Below, piece by piece: positions 1-9,230 of a stretch of DNA of 64,000 nucleotides (position 1 is its first letter; each line of letters starts with the position of its first letter). Made by a program: the position numbers and the translations under genes. The notes beneath the pieces were generated by a model. That model was not told where the DNA came from. It was given only the letters and a program-made list of their open reading frames with translations, and did not search any database. The stretch covers positions 496,001 through 560,000 of the forward strand of contig OY970276.1 in assembly GCA_963715785.1 (NCBI GenBank), in the 5' to 3' direction. This DNA is from LD21 sp963715785 (GTDB taxonomy: Bacteria; Bacteroidota; Bacteroidia; Bacteroidales; VadinHA17).

Positions 1-2
1 TT

Positions 3-227
3 ACTGGCAGAAGTATTCAGATCCAGCAGGGCCATTCATTCTTTGGAAGCAGCACTCCTCTCTTTTTAGTGAATGGGGTTAAAGTGATGAGTATAGATAA
101 TATTAATCCAAGGGAAGTAAAATCAATTTCCGTGCTCAAAGGAAGCGCTGCTTCAATTTACGGAAATGACGGATCAAATGGTGTAATAAGTATTACTCTG
201 AAAAACGGAACAGAAATAGAGAAATGA
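3..227 (+). CDS. TonB receptor plug-domain protein, C-terminal end (5' end outside window)
   Basis: The open frame enters from the left edge and stops at TGA 225-227, giving about 74 residues. They contain the plug-domain ending: a hydrophobic strand followed by VNGV, then NPREVKSISVLKG, SAASIYG and a final GVISIT strand. In TonB-dependent receptors this is where the plug gives way to the beta-barrel, but here the protein ends a few residues later, so it is a barrel-less plug protein like the two genes that follow. The three form a same-strand tandem family. Function is unknown; a secreted or periplasmic location is inferred from the paralogues, whose signal peptides are visible. Confidence 0.75.
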   Translation, partial: TGRSIQIQQGHSFFGSSTPLFLVNGVKVMSIDNINPREVKSISVLKGSAASIYGNDGSNGVISITLKNGTEIEK

Positions 228-262
228 ATTAATTTTTTTACAGCAATTAATATTTTATAATA

Positions 263-973
263 ATGAAAATTAAATTAACAGTTCTTATAATCCTCTTATC
301 ATCATTATGCGTCAGCAGTCTTACCGCTCAGAAAAATAATAAAAAGATCGTTCTGTCGGGCACAGTGCTTGACGCATCAAAAGCACCTATTGTTAATGCA
401 ATAGTTATGATCGATAATGAGAAGACAAATTCTGTTACTGATGCCAATGGGAAGTACAGGGTTAAGGTAAAGCCTACAGCAGAAAAGATTGGAATCTTCA
501 CCTTTGGCCATGGAGTATCTGAACAGCCTATTAATGGAAGAGATCAAATTGATTTTAATTTTGGGGCATCAGACAAGGAACACCCTGCAGGACAAAATAT
601 TGCTGAGGGAGATCAGGCAGTAAACACTGGATACGGATTGGTCAAAAAGAAAAATCTTACAACCGATATAAATAAAATTGACGGAACAAATAAAAAATAT
701 GCCTCTTATCATTCAATTGGCGACATGATAGTAAGAGAAGTATCAGGTGTCAGGCTAAAAGGTGCAAATGTAATTATTCAGGATTCCAAAGACCTCTTTG
801 GCAGTGTCTATGCACTCATCGTCGTGGACGGTGTTTCAATGAACGAGTTACCGGATATTCCTCCGTACACAGTCAAATCCATCGAAGTACTGAAGGGAAC
901 ATCAGCAGCAATGTACGGAAGTCGCGGCTATGGAGGCGTTATCATCATTAAAACAAAACTACAGAACGATTAA
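263..973 (+). CDS. Secreted carboxypeptidase-regulatory-like/plug protein without a beta-barrel
   Basis: 236 residues. A signal peptide (about 1-22, ending LTAQ) is followed by a carboxypeptidase-regulatory-like Ig fold (about 28-90, with SGTVLDASKAPIVNA and the TDANGKY turn). Next comes a TonB plug-like domain (about 125-235) with IGDMIVREVSG, VVDGVSM, VKSIEVLKG and SAAMYGSRG. Ordinary SusC-type receptors continue with some 500-700 barrel residues; this one ends at the last plug strand. It is a close paralogue of the 1373-2074 gene and lies 35 bases after the preceding partial paralogue. It may be a soluble periplasmic partner of a TonB-coupled process, but that is inference; no substrate can be named. 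Confidence 0.8.
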   Translation: MKIKLTVLIILLSSLCVSSLTAQKNNKKIVLSGTVLDASKAPIVNAIVMIDNEKTNSVTDANGKYRVKVKPTAEKIGIFTFGHGVSEQPINGRDQIDFNFGASDKEHPAGQNIAEGDQAVNTGYGLVKKKNLTTDINKIDGTNKKYASYHSIGDMIVREVSGVRLKGANVIIQDSKDLFGSVYALIVVDGVSMNELPDIPPYTVKSIEVLKGTSAAMYGSRGYGGVIIIKTKLQND

Positions 974-1372
974 TCGTCTTGTACCTGCTATCATTACCCT
1001 GAAGTCAGAGAGTTAAAATATCAGATAAAATCTGATTGCCACAACTATCTGCCTGGCAATAACGATATTATTATTTCCGATCAAGGTCTTTATAACCTGG
1101 AGGCTGAATTTTTTTGGTCTGCTGAATTTGCTTTCCCAAAAATTCAGCCAGGATTGTTTTTCATCCCTGTCATCAGAGCATCCGGCAATAAAATCTTTCC
1201 TGATAGAATATTCTGTTAATTGTCAGAATTGAACATTTCAGCATTGTTATTGTTAGAATCACATTGTGGAAGATTCATAGAAGTCTGAAGAACTAATGCC
1301 TGGAAGAAATTCCTGGTGTTTGGATAATTCTATTCATCGTAGTTTGATTATAAATACTTTAAATTCATTACT
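974..1372. other. Intergenic region with one strong inverted repeat
   Basis: About 400 bases without a credible gene. The only structure seen is an inverted repeat at 1102-1149: GGCTGAATTTTT pairs with AAAAATTCAGCC, with two unpaired T on one side and an 18-base loop. A short T run lies about 7 bases after it, so a transcription terminator for the upstream plug genes is possible but not convincing. Confidence 0.5.
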
Positions 1373-2074
1373 ATGTGGAAAAAGATATTCTTCCTGATTT
1401 TTTCTGTTTTATCCATAAACAGTTTATCAGCACAGAGGCCAGGCAGGAAGTTGGAAATTACAGGCAAAGTGCTTGATGTTTATCACGCGCCTATAGCAAA
1501 TGCTATAATCATGATTGATGGCAAAAAGACAAATGCCACAACTGACTCCAAAGGAAACTATAAAATCAGGGTAAAGCCCGGGTCCTCTAAAATCGGGATA
1601 TTTACTTTCGGTAACGGGATCTATGAAGATAATATAGGTGGTCGAAACCAGGTTAATTTTAACTTTAAGACTATGGCGGCTCAGCAATCCAATGCTGCCC
1701 TCAGAGATGGTGAGAGAGGAATAAATACCGGTTATGGTCTGATAAAGAAGAAAAACCTGACTACCGATGTAAGCTCAATTGACGGAATGGATAAGAAATA
1801 TTCGACTTACTCATCAATATCAGATATGATCCAGAGGCAGGTTTCGGGTGTTCAGATTTATGGAAACAAGGTAATAATTCAGGATGCCCAGAATTTTCAG
1901 GGTCGCATTTATCCTCTGATAGTAGTCGACGGAGTATATATGGATCAGCTTCCTGATATTTCACCTTCAACGGTTGGTTCAATTGAGGTGCTAAAATCGA
2001 CAGCAGCATCAATTTATGGCCTGCGCGCAAATGGCGGCGCCATTATAATCAGAACGAAGCTGTCGAGCTATTAA
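1373..2074 (+). CDS. Secreted carboxypeptidase-regulatory-like/plug protein without a beta-barrel, paralogue
   Basis: 233 residues with the same order as the 263-973 product: signal peptide (about 1-20, ending LSAQ), carboxypeptidase-regulatory-like domain (about 27-90, ITGKVLDVYHAPIANA) and a C-terminal plug-like domain (VVDGVYM, VGSIEVLKS, TAASIYGLRANGG). Both proteins share the linker GYGLIKKKNLTTD or GYGLVKKKNLTTD almost exactly, so they are recent paralogues. The gene stops six bases before the convergent aspS stop codon, leaving almost no room for a separate terminator. No barrel and no lipobox are present. Role unknown; a TonB-linked periplasmic role is inferred from fold only. Confidence 0.8.
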   Translation: MWKKIFFLIFSVLSINSLSAQRPGRKLEITGKVLDVYHAPIANAIIMIDGKKTNATTDSKGNYKIRVKPGSSKIGIFTFGNGIYEDNIGGRNQVNFNFKTMAAQQSNAALRDGERGINTGYGLIKKKNLTTDVSSIDGMDKKYSTYSSISDMIQRQVSGVQIYGNKVIIQDAQNFQGRIYPLIVVDGVYMDQLPDISPSTVGSIEVLKSTAASIYGLRANGGAIIIRTKLSSY

Positions 2075-2080
2075 AGTAAT

Positions 2081-3835
2081 TTATTTTTTACTTACGGTAG
2101 TTATCTGCAATTCCGCTAACTGCTTGTCAGATATTTGGGAAGGGGTGTCCAGCATGACATCCCTTCCCGAATTATTTTTTGGGAATGCAATGAAATCACG
2201 TATGGAATCCTGACCACCGAACATAGCCACCCATCTGTCAAATCCGAATGCAACTCCTCCGTGAGGCGGAGCCCCGAACCTGAACGCATTCAACAGGAAA
2301 CCAAATTGTTCATTCGCCTCATCATCACTGAATCCAAGTACTTTAAACATTAGTTTCTGAACAGCAGAGTCATGGATCCTTATTGAACCGCCACCTATCT
2401 CAACACCATTGATGACCAGGTCGTATGCATTTGCCCTAACTTTCCCCGGGTCTTTTTCCATAAGCGGGAGATCTTCCGGAACGGGTGATGTAAAGGGGTG
2501 ATGCATTGCATAGTATCTCTGTGATTCCTCGTCCCACTCGAGAAGCGGAAAATCCACAACCCATAGCGGGTAAAATGTATCTTTTTTTCTTAATCCGAGC
2601 ATGTTGCCCATCTCAAGCCTTAGCTCCGAAAGTGCCATTAATGTCTTCTTCTTCTCACCCGCAAGAACCAGCATCAGATCACCTGGTTTGGCATTCATAA
2701 TGCCGGCCCATTTACTCAGGTCATCGGGAGAATAAAACTTGTCAACCGACGATTTCAGAGTGCCGTCAGTATTATATTTAACATAGATGAGACCCTTTGC
2801 CCCTATCTGCGGCTTTTTTACAAATTCCGTAAGGTCATCCAGCTGTTTCCTGGTAAACCCCGAACAACCTTCAGCGCAGATACCTCCGATATATTCTGCA
2901 GTATCAAACACAGCAAAATTCCGGCCTTTCAGTGAACCGGTCAGATCTGTAAACCGCATGCCAAAACGGAGATCAGGCTTATCCGAACCATAAAATTCCA
3001 TGGCCTTACTATATGGAAGCCGCAGGAATGGTTCACTGAATTCGATATTTCTTATCTGCCTGAAAAGGAATTTTGCAAGGCCTTCAAAGGTGTCGAGTAT
3101 GTCATTTCTTTCAACAAAAGACATTTCGCAGTCGATCTGTGAAAACTCAGGCTGTCTGTCAGCCCTCAGATCCTCATCCCTGAAACACTTTACGATCTGA
3201 AAATATTTATCGAACCCGGCTACCATCAGCAGTTGTTTTAAGGTCTGGGGCGATTGAGGCAGCGCATAAAAAGAGCCGGGCTGCATTCTTGAGGGTACAA
3301 CAAAGTCACGTGCTCCTTCAGGAGTGGATTTTATAAGGACGGGCGTCTCAACTTCAACAAAACCGATGGAGTCCATATACTTACGGACTTCCTGTGATAC
3401 CCGGTGGCGCAGCAGTATATTGTTTTTAACAGTGTTTCGTCTCAGATCAAGGTACCTGTATTTCATTCGCAGTTCTTCTCCGCCATCAGTTTCTTCCTCA
3501 ATGGTAAAGGGAGGTATCTCGCTCCGGTTAAGGATATTAAGCTCAATAGCGTCTATTTCAATTTCACCCGTAAAGATCTTCAGGTTTTTGTTGCTTCTTT
3601 CCATCACCTGTCCCTTTACCTGGATCACAAATTCACGTCCGAGCTTCCTGGCTTTTTCACAAAGTTCCCGGTTGGTCTCCATATTAAAAACAAGCTGGGT
3701 TATCCCATATCTGTCGCGAAGATCAACGAATGTCATTCCGCCGAGATCTCTTGATTTTTGTACCCAGCCGCACAGGATGACATCCTGTCCTGCATTTTTG
3801 ATGCTCAGCTCGCCGCACGTGTTTGTCCTGTACAT
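2081..3835 (-). CDS. aspS: Aspartyl-tRNA synthetase
   Basis: Charges tRNA-Asp with aspartate in the cytoplasm. About 584 residues, normal for the bacterial type. An N-terminal OB-fold anticodon-binding domain (GWVQKSRDLGGMTFVDLRDR, about 25-45) precedes the class II catalytic core. Motif 2 is seen as FRDEDLRADRQPEFSQID, the bacterial GAD insertion follows, and motif 3 is GVAFGFDRWVAMFGG near the C-terminus. I chose the ATG at 3833-3835 because MYRTNTCGEL is the usual family start; an in-frame ATG eight codons upstream is possible. It is convergent with the upstream plug gene and divergent from tadA. Confidence 0.97.
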   Translation of the reverse strand: MYRTNTCGELSIKNAGQDVILCGWVQKSRDLGGMTFVDLRDRYGITQLVFNMETNRELCEKARKLGREFVIQVKGQVMERSNKNLKIFTGEIEIDAIELNILNRSEIPPFTIEEETDGGEELRMKYRYLDLRRNTVKNNILLRHRVSQEVRKYMDSIGFVEVETPVLIKSTPEGARDFVVPSRMQPGSFYALPQSPQTLKQLLMVAGFDKYFQIVKCFRDEDLRADRQPEFSQIDCEMSFVERNDILDTFEGLAKFLFRQIRNIEFSEPFLRLPYSKAMEFYGSDKPDLRFGMRFTDLTGSLKGRNFAVFDTAEYIGGICAEGCSGFTRKQLDDLTEFVKKPQIGAKGLIYVKYNTDGTLKSSVDKFYSPDDLSKWAGIMNAKPGDLMLVLAGEKKKTLMALSELRLEMGNMLGLRKKDTFYPLWVVDFPLLEWDEESQRYYAMHHPFTSPVPEDLPLMEKDPGKVRANAYDLVINGVEIGGGSIRIHDSAVQKLMFKVLGFSDDEANEQFGFLLNAFRFGAPPHGGVAFGFDRWVAMFGGQDSIRDFIAFPKNNSGRDVMLDTPSQISDKQLAELQITTVSKK

Positions 3836-3939
3836 CTGTTTTTTGTTAAGTTTCAGCAAAAGTAAGAAAATTATCAGATTGAAGAGGTAAAGATAAATAC
3901 CGATAATCTTTATACTTTTAAAGATTAATATAATAATGC

Positions 3940-4380
3940 ATGCCTGAAGACAACAAAGAGCATTTTATGAGAGCTGCACTTGCAGAGGCCTATAAAGCGC
4001 TTGACAAACAGGAAGTTCCGATTGGAGCTGTAGTTGTTTGCAACAATATGATAATTGCGAGGGGGCATAATCTCACTGAAACGCTGAGAGATCCGACTGC
4101 TCATGCCGAAATGCAGGCCATAACGGCCGCAACATCCTGGCTTGGAGGCAAATATCTGACAGATTGTACAATCTATGTCACTCTCGAGCCATGTGCAATG
4201 TGTGCTGGTGCCATAGGCTGGAGTCAGGCAGCAGCCCTTGTCTATGGTGCAGCTGATGAGAAAAAGGGATATACGATCATATCAGATTCATTATTGCACC
4301 CGAATACAACCGTAGAATCGGGAATTCTTGCCAAAGAGTGCAGGGATCTATTGCTGAAATTTTTTAAAGGGAAAAGATAG
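3940..4380 (+). CDS. tadA: tRNA-specific adenosine-34 deaminase
   Basis: Converts adenosine to inosine at the wobble position of tRNA-Arg(ACG). 146 residues, a normal length. The zinc-dependent cytidine/deoxycytidylate deaminase motifs are intact: HAEMQA (zinc His and catalytic Glu, about 50-55) and PCAMCAGAI (two zinc Cys, about 84-92). The N-terminus has the usual MRAALAEAYKALDKQEVPIGAVVV pattern in two parts around residues 9-32. It is transcribed divergently from aspS across a gap of about 100 bases. The alternative, a guanine deaminase, fits less well because TadA-type spacing and the Ala after HAEM are kept. Confidence 0.93.
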   Translation: MPEDNKEHFMRAALAEAYKALDKQEVPIGAVVVCNNMIIARGHNLTETLRDPTAHAEMQAITAATSWLGGKYLTDCTIYVTLEPCAMCAGAIGWSQAAALVYGAADEKKGYTIISDSLLHPNTTVESGILAKECRDLLLKFFKGKR

Positions 4381-4454
4381 ATCATGGTATTAAGGCTATT
4401 TCATTCCTTTCCGGTTTTTGCCCACCACTCGGATCTGTTGAAAAAGTCCTTTTT

Positions 4455-4499
4455 AACCGCAAAGCACGCTAAGTAGGCGCAATCAAATTCTTAATTTGA
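4455..4499. repeat. Dispersed intergenic text (CGCAAAGCACGC type) plus small hairpin
   Basis: AACCGCAAAGCACGCTAAG is the reverse complement of text also found at 19495-19519 and 20217-20237 (CTTTGCG words). It is followed at once by a 7-bp inverted repeat TCAAATT/AATTTGA (4483-4499). It lies in the gap between tadA and the next gene and carries no gene. Confidence 0.5.
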
Positions 4500-4597
4500 C
4501 GCGTATGCCTAAAGGAACAGAGGGCCATAAAAAAGGATAATAGTAATATCGGGTGTGACCTCAATAAAAAATACTAATTTTATCTGAAATATTTTAT

Positions 4598-5080
4598 ATG
4601 ACATTCGATAACAGTAAAACGATCATCGGTATGAGAATAAAACTCTTCGGAGCAACTGTTCTGTTACTGGCTTACCTTGCTATGGCGTTTGTTATCAGGA
4701 TGATAAAATTCCCGCTGCTTGGAATAGGAGAAACCGCATTGACACTCGTACTTATTTCGATTTGGCTCGTGCTGGCGTTTATTCCAATGATTCTCAACTA
4801 TCAGTTTATCAGTTTTTCTGATGAAGGCGATTTGATAATATTCAGATATTTTACTGCGGGCATTACCGGAGGCAGGAAGAATTCAGTTGAAATAAATAAA
4901 AGCTCATTTTCAGGTTATAAGATTGAAACGAAATTTTTCGGATTAATTGACAGTATTGTGCTAATGCAAAAGCTCCAGGGAGGAATTGCCAAGTATCCGC
5001 CAATCTACATAAGCGCTCTCAGCCGGCAGGAAAAGGCAAAAATAATTAATTCGCTGAATCTGATAAGCTCTGCGGCGTGA
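4598..5080 (+). CDS. Small membrane protein with PH-like tail, unknown function
   Basis: 160 residues. Two hydrophobic helices (about 15-35 and 43-68) are followed by a C-terminal stretch with alternating strands (QFISFSDEGDLIIFRYF, IKTFFGLIDS-like pattern) that resembles the PH-like domains seen after two-helix anchors in many bacterial membrane proteins. No catalytic motif is visible. It stands alone between tadA and a glutamate dehydrogenase gene, about 100 bases from the latter. I do not recognise a named family with confidence. Confidence 0.65.
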   Translation: MTFDNSKTIIGMRIKLFGATVLLLAYLAMAFVIRMIKFPLLGIGETALTLVLISIWLVLAFIPMILNYQFISFSDEGDLIIFRYFTAGITGGRKNSVEINKSSFSGYKIETKFFGLIDSIVLMQKLQGGIAKYPPIYISALSRQEKAKIINSLNLISSAA

Positions 5081-5184
5081 AGGTTATCATCTGATAACAT
5101 GAGATTTATCATTTTTAATAACTTTAAACAATCTCACATTTGACACACTTATTCTGGATTATATTATAACTAAAAATTAAAATA

Positions 5185-6522
5185 ATGAATGTAGATAAAA
5201 TCATGAATAACCTCGAAAAGAAGCATCCGGGCGAGGTTGAGTATTTACAGGCAGTAAAAGAAGTATTGGAGTCAATTGAAGAGGTTTATAACGAAAATCC
5301 TCAATTTGAATCTGCTAATATTATCGAGCGGCTCATTGAGCCTGACCGGGCTATAACTTTTAAAGTTCCATGGGTTGATGATGAAGGGAATGTAAAAGTA
5401 AATCTTGGTTACCGTATACAGTTCAATAATGCCATCGGTCCTTACAAAGGAGGTCTTAGATTTCACCCGAGTGTTAACCTTTCGATTCTGAAGTTCCTGG
5501 GATTTGAGCAGATATTTAAAAATGCTCTTACAACACTTCCTATGGGTGGAGCTAAGGGTGGTTCCGACTTTGATCCTAAAGGAAAATCAAATGCAGAGGT
5601 TATGCGTTTCTGCCAGTCATTTATGCTGGAATTATGGAAATACATCGGACCCGAAACAGATGTTCCTGCAGGTGATATTGGAGTTGGCGGCCGTGAAATT
5701 GGTTTTCTGTACGGAATGTACAAAAGACTTGCAGGAGAACATACGGGTGTTCTGACCGGAAAGGGAATTAACTGGGGAGGCTCACTTGTACGTCCTGAAG
5801 CTACCGGTTTCGGATGTGTTTACTTTGCCAAGGAGATGTTGGCCACAAGGGGAGAATCATTTAAAGGAAAAAGAGTGGCAATAAGCGGATTTGGCAATGT
5901 GGCATGGGGCGCAGCTCTGAAAGCTACTGAGCTTGGCGGAAAAGTTGTTACGATTTCCGGACCCGATGGTTATGTCTATGATCCTGAAGGCATATCAGGT
6001 AAGAAAATTGACTATATGCTTGAGCTTCGTGCCTCGAATGAAGATATAGTGAAGCCTTATTCATATGTTTTTGAAGGTGTTGAATTTCATGAAGGAAAAC
6101 ATCCCTGGGAAGTAAAAGTTGATATTGCCCTTCCGTGTGCCACCCAAAATGAACTTACCGCTGAAGATGCACAGAAACTGATTGATAACGGTTGTATATG
6201 TATTTGTGAAGGAGCTAATATGCCAAGTACCCCTGAAGCAGTTGAAATCATCCAGAAGAACGGATTGCTTTTTGCTCCCGGGAAGGCATCAAATGCAGGT
6301 GGTGTAGGAACTTCAGGTCTGGAAATGACTCAGAATTCAATGAAGCTTCGCTGGAACAGAAAAGAGGTTGATGACCGTCTTCATGAGATCATGTCAAATA
6401 TACACGGACAGTGTGTCAGCCATGGCAAAAGAGAGGACGGATACGTTGATTATGTGAAGGGCGCCAATATTGCCGGCTTCCTGAAAGTGGCAAATTCGAT
6501 GCTTGATATGGGGGTGATCTAA
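5185..6522 (+). CDS. gdhB: Glutamate dehydrogenase, hexameric (Porphyromonas/GdhB-like)
   Basis: Interconverts glutamate with 2-oxoglutarate and ammonia using NAD(P). 445 residues, the size of the short hexameric class. Substrate-site signatures are intact: GPYKGG (Lys88), PMGGAKGGSDFDPKGK (catalytic Lys124) and PAGDIGVGGREIG. The Rossmann turn reads GFGNVAWGAA and the region after the second strand reads TISGPDGYVYD, a form I associate with the NAD-using enzymes of Porphyromonas and Bacteroides, whereas the downstream paralogue has GSGNVAQYA and SSDSNGF. Cofactor assignment is inference. It is a single gene with a terminator just after it. The symbol follows Bacteroides usage. Confidence 0.9.
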   Translation: MNVDKIMNNLEKKHPGEVEYLQAVKEVLESIEEVYNENPQFESANIIERLIEPDRAITFKVPWVDDEGNVKVNLGYRIQFNNAIGPYKGGLRFHPSVNLSILKFLGFEQIFKNALTTLPMGGAKGGSDFDPKGKSNAEVMRFCQSFMLELWKYIGPETDVPAGDIGVGGREIGFLYGMYKRLAGEHTGVLTGKGINWGGSLVRPEATGFGCVYFAKEMLATRGESFKGKRVAISGFGNVAWGAALKATELGGKVVTISGPDGYVYDPEGISGKKIDYMLELRASNEDIVKPYSYVFEGVEFHEGKHPWEVKVDIALPCATQNELTAEDAQKLIDNGCICICEGANMPSTPEAVEIIQKNGLLFAPGKASNAGGVGTSGLEMTQNSMKLRWNRKEVDDRLHEIMSNIHGQCVSHGKREDGYVDYVKGANIAGFLKVANSMLDMGVI

Positions 6523-6593
6523 AAACTGGTGCCGGCCTCCTACGCCTGCAACACGCAACATTTAAATATTTTTTAGGTTTTTTTTAAATAAGA

Positions 6594-6620
6594 AGAGCTG
6601 GTTTTCCGGCTCTTTTTTTT
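6594..6620 (+). terminator. Rho-independent terminator after the first glutamate dehydrogenase
   Basis: An 8-bp stem AGAGCTGG/CCGGCTCT (one G-T pair) with a TTTT loop is followed directly by eight T. It lies about 70 bases after the stop codon of the dehydrogenase and 29 bases before dprA. Confidence 0.85.
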
Positions 6621-6648
6621 ATCTTTAAGTGTCTCAATTTCCTGTGCT

Positions 6649-7755
6649 ATGTCAGAAGTGCCGCTTAAGCATAAAATTGCTTTGGGACTTATTCCACGTA
6701 TCGGGGATATTAACGCCCGGAAACTCGTTTCTCATTTTGGCAGCGTTGAAGCAATTTTTCATGAACCCTACCGGAGTTTTCTTAACATTCCGGGGATTGG
6801 GTCGGGCATTGCAAAATATATCAGCGACCATGCATATCTTGAAACAGCAGAGAAAGAAGCGGAGTATGTGACAAAAAACAATATTAAAACCTATTTTTAT
6901 CTTGATAGCGATTATCCATACAGGCTAAGGCAATGCGATGATTCTCCCGTAGTATTTTTCTTCAGGGGAAACTGCGACCTCGATGCTTCAAAGATCCTGA
7001 GCATAGTCGGTACCCGCAACGCAACGACAAGGGGAAGAGAGCTGTGCGAGAAAATAATTGAAGGGCTGGCAACCGGGCATCCCGATCTGATAATTGTAAG
7101 CGGCTTAGCATATGGCATTGACATCGCTGCGCATAAAGCGGCTCTTGCCAATAACCTGCAGACAATTGGCGTACTGGCACATGGGTTCAAAACTACCTAC
7201 CCCGCAATTCACGCTTCAACTGCTCGCGCCATGGTAAACAAAGGCGGACTTGTGACTGACTTTCTTTCGGATGCATTGCCGGAACGGAATAATTTTCTGA
7301 AAAGAAACCGCATAATTGCGGGGCTGGCAGATGCTACACTGGTGATAGAATCGGGGTTAAAGGGAGGAGCGTTGATAACTGCCGATATTGCAAATTCGTA
7401 TAACCGTGATGTCTTTGCTGTCCCCGGCAGGCCCGATGATCAATGGTCAGCGGGCTGTAACAGTCTTATAAGAAATAATAAAGCATCGCTTGCGGAATGT
7501 TCCGATGATATTGAATACTTTCTAAACTGGAAGCCGGAAAAATCGCAGCCTGTTGTCCAGCGGACCCTGTTTTCCGACCTTGATGATAATGAAAAGATGA
7601 TATATGAAATGCTTTCCAGGGAAGGGGAACAGACCATCGATATAATTTGCCGCTCACTCGGCATCCCGGTTTATAAATTGTCTTCCCTCCTCCTCCAGAT
7701 GGAGTTCAAAGGCTTACTCAAATGCTCCCCGGGGAATCTTTACCGGACAGTCTGA
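6649..7755 (+). CDS. dprA: DNA-processing protein DprA
   Basis: Binds incoming single-stranded DNA and loads RecA during natural transformation. 368 residues. An N-terminal helix-hairpin-helix/SAM part (about 1-85) is followed by the Rossmann-like DprA domain with IVGTRNATTRG, SGLAYGIDIAAHKAAL, PERNNFLKRNRIIAGL, KGGALITA and PGRP (about 115-262). A winged-helix C-terminal domain (about 305-368) completes it. All hallmark motifs are present. It sits between two glutamate dehydrogenase genes, preceded by a terminator, so it is probably transcribed on its own. Confidence 0.95.
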   Translation: MSEVPLKHKIALGLIPRIGDINARKLVSHFGSVEAIFHEPYRSFLNIPGIGSGIAKYISDHAYLETAEKEAEYVTKNNIKTYFYLDSDYPYRLRQCDDSPVVFFFRGNCDLDASKILSIVGTRNATTRGRELCEKIIEGLATGHPDLIIVSGLAYGIDIAAHKAALANNLQTIGVLAHGFKTTYPAIHASTARAMVNKGGLVTDFLSDALPERNNFLKRNRIIAGLADATLVIESGLKGGALITADIANSYNRDVFAVPGRPDDQWSAGCNSLIRNNKASLAECSDDIEYFLNWKPEKSQPVVQRTLFSDLDDNEKMIYEMLSREGEQTIDIICRSLGIPVYKLSSLLLQMEFKGLLKCSPGNLYRTV

Positions 7756-7889
7756 GTAAAGTCTGAAAGAAAAATGTTTCGAGTCCATCGTTTCGCGTTT
7801 GACGTTATTACGTCGAAATTCATTGAATATATTGTATTGTTTTTTATACTTTTATCCCTCCAATTAACCTTTAATTAAAACTTTTTATT

Positions 7890-9230
7890 ATGGATCCAAG
7901 AGTACAACAGTTCATGGCCATGATCAAAGCCAGAAATCCTGGTGAGAACGAGTTCCACCAGGCCGTACAGGAGGTTGCAGAATCCCTGATACCTTTTATA
8001 GAGGAAAATCCTAAGTATAAACATGCAAAAATCCTGGAAAGAATAGCAGAGCCAGAGAGGACGATCATATTCAGGGTTCCCTGGTTAGATGACAAAGGGG
8101 AAGTTCAGATCAACAGGGGTTTCAGGATTGAGATGAACAGTGCCATTGGTCCCTATAAGGGAGGCCTGAGGCTTCATCCGACTGTAAACCTGGGAATTCT
8201 CAAATTCCTTGCTTTTGAACAGGTCTTCAAAAACAGCCTGACCACCCTTCCGATGGGAGGAGGGAAAGGCGGCTCGGACTTTGATCCTAAAGGCAAATCT
8301 GACAACGAAGTAATGAGGTTCTGCCAGAGTTTTATGTCGGAGCTGTTCCGTCATATTGGTGCTGATACTGATGTCCCTGCCGGTGATATCGGAGTTGGAG
8401 GACGTGAGATAGGCTTTTTATTCGGCCAGTATAAAAGACTGAAGAATGAATTCACAGGCGTTCTTACGGGTAAGGGTATTGAATGGGGCGGCTCTCTCAT
8501 ACGTCCTGAAGCGACCGGCTATGGTGCCACCTACTTCGCTAATGAGATGCTCTCCACCCGTGGAGAAAATTTAAATGGCAAGGTGGTATGTATTTCAGGT
8601 TCAGGAAATGTGGCTCAGTATGCAACTGAAAAAGTGGTTCAGATGGGAGGTAAAGTAGTTACATCCTCTGATTCAAATGGCTTTATATACGATCCGAATG
8701 GAATAGACTGTGATAAGCTCAATTTTATTATGGAGCTTAAGAATGTCCGGAGGGGAAGGATAAAAGAGTATGCTGAAAATTATGGCGTTGAATACTTTGA
8801 AGGGAAAAGGCCCTGGATGATAAAATGTGATATCGCCATGCCTTGTGCCACACAAAATGAAATAAATGAGGAAGAGGCAAAATTGCTTGTCAAAAATGGC
8901 TGCAAATGCGTCTCAGAAGGCTCAAATATGCCTTCAACGCTGGAAGCAGTGACAGTGTTCCTTAATGCAGAAATCCTCTATGGTCCTGGTAAGGCTGCCA
9001 ATGCCGGCGGAGTTGCAGTATCAGGACTTGAGATGACCCAGAATTCCATGAGGTTGCCATGGTCGCGCGAGGAAGTTGACGAAAAACTTCAAACGATCAT
9101 GAAAAATATTCATAAAACATGTGTAAAATATGGCAAAAAGGAAAACGGATTCATAAACTATGTTGACGGAGCCAACATAGGTGGTTTCGTGAAAGTTGCC
9201 AATGCCATGGTTGCACAGGGAGTTGTTTAA
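7890..9230 (+). CDS. gdhA: Glutamate dehydrogenase, NADP-type
   Basis: 446 residues, second hexameric glutamate dehydrogenase in the window. Catalytic features match the first: GPYKGGLRLHP, PMGGGKGGSDFDPKGKS and PAGDIGVGGREIG. The cofactor region is of the classical NADP enterobacterial type (GSGNVAQYATEK, then TSSDSNGF). This suggests an ammonia-assimilating role, against a catabolic or dual role for the copy at 5185-6522; the split is inference. The stop codon overlaps the start of the TatD gene by one base (TAATG), so the two are translationally coupled. Confidence 0.92.
   Translation: MDPRVQQFMAMIKARNPGENEFHQAVQEVAESLIPFIEENPKYKHAKILERIAEPERTIIFRVPWLDDKGEVQINRGFRIEMNSAIGPYKGGLRLHPTVNLGILKFLAFEQVFKNSLTTLPMGGGKGGSDFDPKGKSDNEVMRFCQSFMSELFRHIGADTDVPAGDIGVGGREIGFLFGQYKRLKNEFTGVLTGKGIEWGGSLIRPEATGYGATYFANEMLSTRGENLNGKVVCISGSGNVAQYATEKVVQMGGKVVTSSDSNGFIYDPNGIDCDKLNFIMELKNVRRGRIKEYAENYGVEYFEGKRPWMIKCDIAMPCATQNEINEEEAKLLVKNGCKCVSEGSNMPSTLEAVTVFLNAEILYGPGKAANAGGVAVSGLEMTQNSMRLPWSREEVDEKLQTIMKNIHKTCVKYGKKENGFINYVDGANIGGFVKVANAMVAQGVV

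Noticed and set aside
3324..3890. A 188-codon open frame on the + strand opposite aspS
   Set aside because: It is antisense to a clear aspS gene, has low-complexity Ser/Arg-rich content and no family match.
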